A stretch of DNA of 5,399 nucleotides from Opitutia bacterium UBA7441 (GTDB lineage Bacteria; Verrucomicrobiota; Verrucomicrobiia; Opitutales; Coraliomargaritaceae). Every line of letters begins with the position of its first letter. Position 1 is the first letter of the stretch. The DNA lies in NCBI GenBank assembly GCA_002480015.1, contig DLQD01000092.1, positions 1 through 5,399 on the forward strand. Reading direction: 5' to 3'. The translations under genes and the position numbers were made by a program. A model generated the notes under the pieces. That model did not search any database. It saw nothing but the letters and a program-made list of their open reading frames with translations, and was not told the origin of the DNA. Below, one piece after another: positions 1 to 5,399 of the stretch.

Positions 1-12
1 TTACTCGGCTTT

Positions 13-23
<11 letters not shown>
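1..23 (-). repeat. 12-bp tandem duplication spanning the pnp stop codon
   Basis: The 11-mer TTACTCGGCTT occurs at 1-11 and again at 13-23 (plus strand), a period of 12. Read on the minus strand, the last codons of pnp, GAA GCC GAG TAA, are followed in frame by AAA GCC GAG TAA. The pnp end and its stop codon are therefore duplicated, and readthrough of the first stop would add only Lys-Ala-Glu. Replication slippage is the simplest inferred origin. The effect on the protein is probably nil. Confidence 0.8.
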
Positions 24-2148
<2,125 letters not shown>

Positions 2149-2216
2149 TATCTTATCTGTTGTGTGCTTTATGCATTCCAACGGCTGTTCGGGGATGGGA
2201 CCCTAGTAGGCCGCTC

Positions 2217-2239
2217 GCGACTCAAATCGGTTGAGCCGC
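2217..2239 (-). promoter_or_regulatory. Hairpin in the pnp 5' leader
   Basis: On the minus strand GCGGCTCAA (2239-2231), loop CCGAT, then TTGAGTCGC (2225-2217) forms a 9-bp stem with a single G-U pair. The plus-strand version has an A-C mismatch at that place, so the fold favours RNA made in the pnp direction. It lies about 70 nt upstream of the pnp ATG and just past the rpsO terminator. In enterobacteria a double-stranded structure in the pnp leader is cut by RNase III and mediates PNPase autoregulation. The location here is similar, but a shared mechanism is inference only. Confidence 0.45.
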
Positions 2240-2257
2240 TCCGGTCAAAGGATGTCC

Positions 2258-2300
2258 TGAAAAAACAAAATGCCGGACCCCCATTGAGGAAGTCCGGCAT
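2258..2300 (-). terminator. Rho-independent terminator after rpsO
   Basis: A perfect 9-bp stem ATGCCGGAC/GTCCGGCAT (arms 2292-2300 and 2270-2278, 13-nt loop) is followed on the minus strand by the T-rich run TTTTGTTTTTTC. It begins 15 nt after the rpsO stop codon. It should end most rpsO transcripts and act as an attenuator for pnp, as the terminator between rpsO and pnp does in E. coli. Confidence 0.92.
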
Positions 2301-2315
2301 AGTAAAGTGATTCGC

Positions 2316-2603
2316 TTATCGGCGAAGGCCAAGCTTTTCGAGGATCGCAGTATAGCGGTTGAACTCGGTGCGCTTGAGGTAGTCGAGGAGCTTACGACGG
2401 CGGGCGGTCATCGCGATAAGGCCACGGCGTGAGTGGAAATCCTTACGGTTTGTGCGAAGGTGCTCGGTCAGGTGCTTGATGCGTGCGGTGAGCAATGCGA
2501 TCTGGACCTCGGACGAACCGGTGTCGTTTTCGTTGGCACCGAACTCTTTAATGATCGCTGCTTTATCGATAGTGGTATCCCCTACGGGTGCTGATTTTGA
2601 CAT
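2316..2603 (-). CDS. rpsO: 30S ribosomal protein S15
   Basis: Primary-binding protein of the small subunit that folds the central domain of 16S rRNA and contacts 23S rRNA in an intersubunit bridge. The 95-aa product spans the whole family: FGANENDTGSSEVQIALLTA (21-40), the S15 signature region HLTEHLRTNRKDFHSRRG (44-61), the basic ARRRKLLDYLKR stretch (67-78) and the invariant-looking end LEKLGLRR. It is a few residues longer than the usual 88-89 aa because of an N-terminal extension (about MSKSAPVGDTT). No internal ATG would restore a shorter form without losing the first helix, so the ATG at 2603 is kept. The 20 nt before the start are A/C-rich with no Shine-Dalgarno sequence. S15 commonly represses its own translation through a leader structure; no recognisable S15-binding fold could be assigned in the upstream DNA. 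It is the first gene of the rpsO-pnp pair and divergent from kdsD. Confidence 0.98.
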   Translation of the reverse strand: MSKSAPVGDTTIDKAAIIKEFGANENDTGSSEVQIALLTARIKHLTEHLRTNRKDFHSRRGLIAMTARRRKLLDYLKRTEFNRYTAILEKLGLRR

Positions 2604-2721
2604 AGTGTTTGATTGTGTTGAGCACGACTTAGGGGCATCGAGTTGTCGAAGCCGTCCAAACCGCCACTGAGCCGTTTGAACCGTTAAACCTGCCCGACAT
2701 GACTGTGGGGCGGGAAGTCGA

Positions 2722-2765
2722 GGAACGAACCCTTCGCAGGGTGCGCTCTAACGCTGAGTTGCAGG
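2722..2765 (-). other. tRNA-like patch (D-arm plus anticodon-arm-like hairpin), not a tRNA gene
   Basis: Read on the minus strand, ACTCAGCGTTAGAGCGCACC (about 2759-2740) strongly resembles the D-arm through the 5' side of the anticodon arm of many bacterial tRNAs. It is followed by ACCCT-GCGA-AGGGT, a 5-bp hairpin with a GNRA-type tetraloop (2742-2729), and then GGTTCGTTCC, which recalls a T-arm. No acceptor stem pairs across it, and the anticodon arm folds with a 4-nt rather than a 7-nt loop. It is therefore not a working tRNA. It may be a decayed tRNA, part of a dispersed repeat, or chance. Confidence 0.3.
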
Positions 2766-2890
2766 AAAATGGGATTCTTTGGCGCGGGTGCAAGCATAAA
2801 GTGGGGCGTTTATGGGGGCTGAAAATCCGGTGGTTGTCATTAAATCCACGGAGACACAAACCGCAACAGTTGCCGGAACTCGTCCCGCAG

Positions 2891-2926
2891 CTAAAGGAGC
2901 AGACATACGTATGCGGCTTCCTTTAG
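2891..2926. promoter_or_regulatory. 36-bp dyad with central palindrome upstream of kdsD
   Basis: The outer arms CTAAAGGA (2891-2898) and TCCTTTAG (2919-2926) are perfectly complementary. The centre CATACGTATG (2904-2913) is a perfect 10-bp palindrome. Five unpaired positions on each side separate arms and centre, so the two halves are symmetric overall. As DNA this could be an operator for a dimeric or tetrameric regulator in the divergent promoter region. As plus-strand RNA it folds into a hairpin that would pair the AAAGGAG Shine-Dalgarno-like sequence (2893-2899). The symmetry is seen directly; either role is inference. Confidence 0.55.
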
Positions 2927-3012
2927 GTGGCCGCTTCATCTCATTTTTAAAATGGCACCTAATCCGGTGGGGTTTACATTTTAGAGTGGTCGATCCCCGG
3001 AGATCGATCTAG
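2911..3012 (+). CDS. Possible 33-aa leader peptide ahead of kdsD
   Basis: A 33-codon frame starts at ATG 2911, 11 nt after AAAGGAG (2893-2899), the only strong Shine-Dalgarno match seen before a start in this window. It ends at TAG 3012, nine nt before the kdsD ATG. The peptide, beginning MRLPLGGRF and including FLKWHLIRWGLHF, is basic (six Arg, one Lys, one Asp) and rich in Trp, Phe, Leu and Ile, so it is amphipathic or membrane-seeking in character. No known family is recognised. The Shine-Dalgarno sequence is in the left arm of the 36-bp dyad and the start codon in its central palindrome, suggesting structure-controlled initiation. Translation of this frame could influence kdsD by coupling. 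The same frame is open upstream to an ATG at 2812, but that part has low third-position G/C. It may equally be a chance ORF in a regulatory region. Confidence 0.25.
   Translation: MRLPLGGRFISFLKWHLIRWGLHFRVVDPRRSI
2990..3007. promoter_or_regulatory. 18-bp near-palindrome just upstream of the kdsD start
   Basis: TCGATC-C-CCGG-A-GATCGA is symmetric at 16 of 18 positions, with one mismatched pair flanking the CCGG centre. It is followed at once by a second GATC repeat (GATCGATC, 3002-3009). It ends 14 nt before the kdsD ATG, a position suited to an operator or a leader hairpin that affects initiation. GGAG inside it (2999-3002) is 19 nt from the ATG, too far for an ordinary ribosome binding site. 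Confidence 0.4.
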
Positions 3013-3021
3013 ATATCATCC

Positions 3022-4008
3022 ATGCCTAAATTGAATCAGGATATTTTGGAAACCGGCCGCGAGGCTATGCGCGCCGAAGCCGCCGCCATCGAGATGGCGG
3101 CCGACCGTTTGGATGCATCATTTACCGCTGCGGTGGAAACGATCTTAGGCGCGCCGAGTAAGCTGGTCATCTGTGGCATCGGCAAATCCGGGCATATCGG
3201 CGCGAAACTGGCGGCCACCTTTTCCAGTAGCGGGATACCATCGGTCTTCTTGCACGCGGCCGAGGCCATTCATGGGGATTTGGGTGTCTATCAACCAGGC
3301 GACCCTACTATCGTTCTCTCTAAAAGTGGCAGCACCGCCGAGGTGATTCGCCTCTTGCCGCTCTTTCGCAAGTTTGATTCCCCTGTCATCGCGATCGTCG
3401 GTAATGTGGATTCCCCGATCGCCGCTGCGGCCGATATCGTGATTGATGCCAGTGTCGAGAAAGAAGCCGACCCGCTTAATCTCATGCCGACCTCCAGTTC
3501 TACTGTTAGTCTCGCGATTGGTGATGCCCTCGCTTCGGCCCTAGCTCAGGCGCGTGACTTCACGGCGGAGGACTTTGCCGTCTACCACCCAGGTGGCCAG
3601 CTGGGGCGTAATTTGCTCATGACTGTCGGCGAGGTCATGCACCCCCTCGAGCGGGTGGCTTGCGCCCGCCCCGACGAGACCTTGCGTGAGGTGGTCATCC
3701 GTATGACGAAATTTCCTTTTGGAGCGGCCTGCGTGCTCTCGCCTGAAGGGGTGCTTGAAGGTATCCTGACCGATGGAGACATCCGGCGCGTGCTGACCCA
3801 GGAGGGCGATATTTTGGCTAAAGAGGTGGGGACGTTCATGACGGTTTCACCGATCTATACCGTCGCCGCCATGAGCTTGGGTGAGGCCATCCGCCTCATG
3901 GAAGACCGTCCTTCGCAGATTTCCGTGCTCCCGGTCGTCGACGAGCCAAGCCGCAAATGTATGGGGCTGTTGCGTCTGCACGACGTCTACCAGCCGAGCT
4001 TTTCATAG
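3022..4008 (+). CDS. kdsD: Arabinose-5-phosphate isomerase, KpsF/GutQ/KdsD family
   Basis: Cytoplasmic enzyme converting D-ribulose 5-phosphate to D-arabinose 5-phosphate, the first committed precursor of Kdo for the lipopolysaccharide inner core. The 328-aa length and architecture are those of the family: an N-terminal SIS sugar-isomerase domain (about 40-175) and two CBS domains (about 205-262 and 270-326). Visible motifs are GIGKSGHIGAKLAATFSSSG (52-71), EAIHGDLG (81-88), LSKSGSTAEV (99-108), PTSSSTVSLAIGDALASAL (156-174), HPGGQLGRNLL (189-199) and ILTDGDIRRVL (248-258). Aligned by eye with E. coli KdsD, the catalytic and metal-site residues K59, H88, E111, E152 and H193 correspond to K55, H84, E107, E148 and H189 here, so the enzyme should be active. 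SKSGST replaces the SNSGES of E. coli. The ATG at 3022 gives the usual N-terminal helix length but has no near Shine-Dalgarno sequence. The gene is not next to kdsA, kdsB or kdsC here. GutQ-like paralogue status cannot be excluded, but as the only copy seen KdsD is the better name. Confidence 0.93.
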   Translation: MPKLNQDILETGREAMRAEAAAIEMAADRLDASFTAAVETILGAPSKLVICGIGKSGHIGAKLAATFSSSGIPSVFLHAAEAIHGDLGVYQPGDPTIVLSKSGSTAEVIRLLPLFRKFDSPVIAIVGNVDSPIAAAADIVIDASVEKEADPLNLMPTSSSTVSLAIGDALASALAQARDFTAEDFAVYHPGGQLGRNLLMTVGEVMHPLERVACARPDETLREVVIRMTKFPFGAACVLSPEGVLEGILTDGDIRRVLTQEGDILAKEVGTFMTVSPIYTVAAMSLGEAIRLMEDRPSQISVLPVVDEPSRKCMGLLRLHDVYQPSFS

Positions 4009-4019
4009 ATCCATCTCTA

Positions 4020-4895
4020 TCATAGAGCGTCTGGCTCAAGAGTTGACTTAGAGAGAAAGCGCTCTGTCAGTTTTTCGACGACGTAGTCGTGCGCTTCTTC
4101 GACGGTGTCGACGATTTTAATCAAATCGAGATCTTCCGGCGAGACCACGCCCCATTTCACCAGGGCGTCGAGGTTGAGAACATCGTTCCAGAATGCGGAG
4201 CCGAAGAGCACGATGGGTGGCACTTTATTGATCTTCTTGGTCTGCACGAGGGTGAGTGTCTCGAAGAGTTCATCCATCGTGCCGAACCCCCCGGGGAAGG
4301 CGATCAGCGCTTTGGCCAGTAGAATGAACCAGTATTTGCGCACGAAGAAGTAGTGGAATTCGAATTTCAGATGATCGGGGATGTAATCGTTGACCCCTTG
4401 TTCAAACGGTAAGCTGATGCCGAGCCCGACGGATTTGCCGCCCACGTTGTGGGCGCCGCGATTGGCCGCCTCCATGATGCCAGGCCCTCCGCCGGAGCAG
4501 ATCAGAAAGCGCTCCTGATGCAGGCCAGTCAGCTCCATTGACCACTTAGTCAGTGACTCGGACAGCTTCACTGCCGCTTCGTAATAGGGGGCGGATTGTA
4601 CGGCGCATTCGGTGCGGTGGAGCAGGCGCTTTTCCTCGGGGGTCGGGTTGGCGGGGTCTTTGACCATCGCGCGCGCGGCTGTGTATGCTTTGTTCGCCTC
4701 CTCGAACGATTGCATCCGGGCGGAGCCGAAGAGCACGATGGTGTCTTCGATATTTTCTTCGGCGAAGCGAAGGCCAGGTTCAGTCAGTTCGCAGAGCACT
4801 CGAATGCTGCGCGCTTTTTCGCTGTTTAAAAAGTCGAGATTTTTGTAGGCCTTGAGTGGCCACTCGTCGCGGGAACATTCACGGGGAAGGGACAT
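4020..4895 (-). CDS. LOG family protein (putative nucleotide 5'-monophosphate phosphoribohydrolase)
   Basis: Rossmann-like protein of the LOG family, often misnamed 'lysine decarboxylase'; characterised members cleave the N-glycosidic bond of nucleoside monophosphates, including cytokinin ribotides. The 291-aa product has FGSAR (56-60), the nucleotide-binding CSGGGPGIMEAANRGA (133-148), the conserved FFVRKYWF strand/helix with R186, and the family signature PGGFGTMDE (201-209) with E209; the Arg and Glu are the residues expected for catalysis. It belongs to the longer subgroup, with an N-terminal extension containing PLKAYKNLDFLNSEKARSIR (13-32) and an inserted segment around 75-120. The extension looks conserved in this subgroup, which supports the ATG at 4895. 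No Shine-Dalgarno sequence precedes it. It is convergent with kdsD (11-bp gap) and lies behind the mutL-unit terminator, so it should have its own promoter; no clear one is seen. True substrate unknown. Confidence 0.9.
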   Translation of the reverse strand: MSLPRECSRDEWPLKAYKNLDFLNSEKARSIRVLCELTEPGLRFAEENIEDTIVLFGSARMQSFEEANKAYTAARAMVKDPANPTPEEKRLLHRTECAVQSAPYYEAAVKLSESLTKWSMELTGLHQERFLICSGGGPGIMEAANRGAHNVGGKSVGLGISLPFEQGVNDYIPDHLKFEFHYFFVRKYWFILLAKALIAFPGGFGTMDELFETLTLVQTKKINKVPPIVLFGSAFWNDVLNLDALVKWGVVSPEDLDLIKIVDTVEEAHDYVVEKLTERFLSKSTLEPDAL

Positions 4896-4923
4896 GATTT
4901 GTAGCAGAGGGTAGTGAATATGT

Positions 4924-4970
4924 GAAAAATAAGGAACCGTTCCGTGCGCCGATGGGCGTGCATGAACGGT
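4924..4970 (-). terminator. Rho-independent terminator of the mutL unit
   Basis: On the minus strand, ACCGTTC...GAACGGT (outer 7 bp, 4970-4964 with 4942-4936) and CGCC/GGCG (inner 4 bp) form an imperfect long stem around the loop CATC. This is followed by TCCTTATTTTT (4935-4925). The hairpin begins 28 nt after the stop of the small ORF at 4999-5115 and separates that unit from the LOG-family gene. The middle of the stem carries mismatches on this strand that become G-U pairs on the other, but only the minus strand has the T-run. Confidence 0.75.
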
Positions 4971-4998
4971 AACAACTCATTCGGGTGGGTTTCTCTGT

Positions 4999-5115
4999 TT
5001 ATGCATAGTCATCGCGTCGGCGTTCGCAATCTTTGAGAAACTGCTCGGCCGGGCGCTCGGGCGCAGTCGGAGCGAGGACGCGCCACTCGGCGAAACTGTT
5101 TGCGGTGTCGGTCAT
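4999..5115 (-). CDS. Small ORF (38 aa) immediately downstream of mutL, unknown function
   Basis: ATG at 5115 follows the mutL TGA with only 3 nt between, and the frame runs 38 codons to TAA at 4999. Most codons end in G or C, like the neighbouring genes. The product (MTDTANSFAEWRV..., ending CERRRDDYA) is hydrophilic, with a charged basic/acidic C-terminus, one Trp and one Cys, and no membrane segment or known motif. A GGAAAAG about 12 nt before the start is at best a weak ribosome binding site, so translational coupling to mutL termination is the likelier route. The terminator downstream of it rather than directly after mutL suits a real second cistron. It is too short to assign to a family, and it could be an untranslated mutL 3' region. 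Confidence 0.45.
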   Translation of the reverse strand: MTDTANSFAEWRVLAPTAPERPAEQFLKDCERRRDDYA

Positions 5116-5118
5116 GGC

Positions 5119-5399
5119 TCAGTCTTTTCCGAAGCGGCGCTCCCATTCGCTCCAACTGATTTCGCTATAGGTGGGCTTACCCGCGGGCGAGGTATGCGGC
5201 GTCTCGCAGCGCAGGAGCGCTTCGGCGAGCTGCTCAATGGCTGCCTCGCTCATCAGATCGCTGCGGCGGTAGCTGCCTCCCACCGCGAGTTTGGCCACCG
5301 CCTCCCAGGCGAGCTCGCCGCGCTGGCGGGAGCCGCCCCGCTGGCGGAGCAGGTCGACCATGTCGCGGACGAAGACTTCGGCTTGCTCGGGTTCCAGCC
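5119..5399 (-). CDS. mutL: DNA mismatch repair protein MutL, C-terminal 92 residues (partial, runs off the window)
   Basis: MutL couples MutS mismatch recognition to strand incision and excision. Only the C-terminal dimerisation domain end is in the window. The frame is open to the right edge, beginning LEPEQAEVFVRD before the first ATG at 5361, so that ATG is internal. The family pattern is recognisable in the order helix, AC(H/R) site, helix, then CPHGRP-like loop and the FxR end: here LAVGGSYRRSDLMSEAAIEQ with the same spacing as the usual MACHSAIRAGD...SEEE region, ETPHTSPAGKPT in place of NPYTCPHGRPT, and a terminal WERRFGKD. Cys and His at both metal-site motifs are replaced (AVG for ACH, SPAGKP for CPHGRP) and the final FGR is FGK. 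This suggests a MutL without the endonuclease site. The identification rests on a short fragment; the N-terminal ATPase that would confirm it lies outside. Confidence 0.8.
   Translation of the reverse strand, partial: LEPEQAEVFVRDMVDLLRQRGGSRQRGELAWEAVAKLAVGGSYRRSDLMSEAAIEQLAEALLRCETPHTSPAGKPTYSEISWSEWERRFGKD

Larger units (their letters stand above)
2604..3021. other. Divergent intergenic region between rpsO and kdsD
   Basis: These 418 bp must hold the promoters of rpsO (leftward) and kdsD (rightward), yet no convincing paired -35/-10 boxes could be assigned for either. ORFs of 60-76 codons cross the region in several frames and overlap one another. Their products resemble no family I recognise and the 66-codon plus-strand one has low G/C at third positions compared with the neighbouring genes, so they are not called as genes. 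Structured elements in it are a tRNA-like patch (2722-2765), an inverted repeat CATAAA/TTTATG (2795-2800 and 2809-2814), a 36-bp dyad (2891-2926), an inverted repeat TAAAATG/CATTTTA (2948-2954 and 2977-2983) and an 18-bp near-palindrome (2990-3007). Each of the main ones is listed separately. Confidence 0.7.

Noticed and set aside
2149..2181. TTG start at 2181 extending PNPase by 11 residues
   Set aside because: The added residues (MECIKHTTDKI) are unlike PNPase N-termini, while the ATG at 2148 gives the usual beginning and length.
2722..2765. Functional tRNA gene on the minus strand
   Set aside because: There is no acceptor stem, the D-stem is short and the anticodon arm folds with a 4-nt loop, so only tRNA-like resemblance is claimed.
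2839..2866. TTGCGG-16 nt-TTTAAT promoter-like pair on the minus strand for rpsO
   Set aside because: The -35 box matches only half of the consensus and the leader would exceed 200 nt. It is too weak to call without 5'-end data.
2699..2926. 75-codon plus-strand frame in the rpsO-kdsD spacer, with 76- and 63-codon frames opposite it
   Set aside because: They overlap each other in conflicting frames, show no recognised domain, and cross the structured elements. None has a convincing ribosome binding site.
2948..2983. TAAAATG/CATTTTA inverted repeat as a terminator
   Set aside because: Neither strand has a T-run directly after the stem, and no gene ends here.
4896..4916. TTCACA-17 nt-TACAAA promoter-like pair just before the LOG gene
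   Set aside because: The -10-like box ends only 2 nt before the ATG, so transcription would start inside the coding sequence.

Overview
This is a compact bacterial chromosomal segment of moderately high GC. It holds a translation/RNA-decay operon (rpsO-pnp), a Kdo-pathway sugar-phosphate isomerase gene (kdsD type), a LOG-family gene, and the 3' end of mutL followed by a tiny ORF. The kdsD homologue implies a Gram-negative with Kdo-containing lipopolysaccharide. The gene set and protein character would fit Verrucomicrobiota (Opitutales/Puniceicoccales-like), but that placement is an impression that only a database search could settle. There is no integrase, transposase, CRISPR array or complete tRNA/rRNA gene.

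Layout from left to right. pnp (13-2148, minus) lies downstream of rpsO (2316-2603, minus). A strong intrinsic terminator (2258-2300) and a 9-bp hairpin in the pnp leader (2217-2239) sit between them, the classical arrangement in which pnp is fed by readthrough and/or its own promoter. A 418-bp divergent intergenic region (2604-3021) separates rpsO from kdsD (3022-4008, plus). It is the least explained part of the window. It contains a tRNA-like patch, a 36-bp dyad, an 18-bp near-palindrome, and a 33-codon ORF carrying the only good Shine-Dalgarno sequence seen in the window; that sequence falls inside one arm of the dyad. kdsD converges on the LOG-family gene (4020-4895, minus) with only 11 bp between them. 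To the right, a terminator hairpin (4924-4970) closes a minus-strand unit made of the mutL 3' end (5119-5399, running off the window) and a 38-codon ORF (4999-5115).

Functionally these are mostly housekeeping genes: S15 for ribosome assembly, PNPase for mRNA turnover, KdsD for lipopolysaccharide precursor supply, a probable nucleotide-monophosphate phosphoribohydrolase (LOG) and mismatch repair (MutL). The most notable observations are that the MutL C-terminus has lost the Cys/His residues of the usual endonuclease metal site, and that the kdsD leader has the layout of a possible structured, leader-peptide-type control region. Neither can be proven from sequence alone. I see no clear case of a wholly new multi-gene system.
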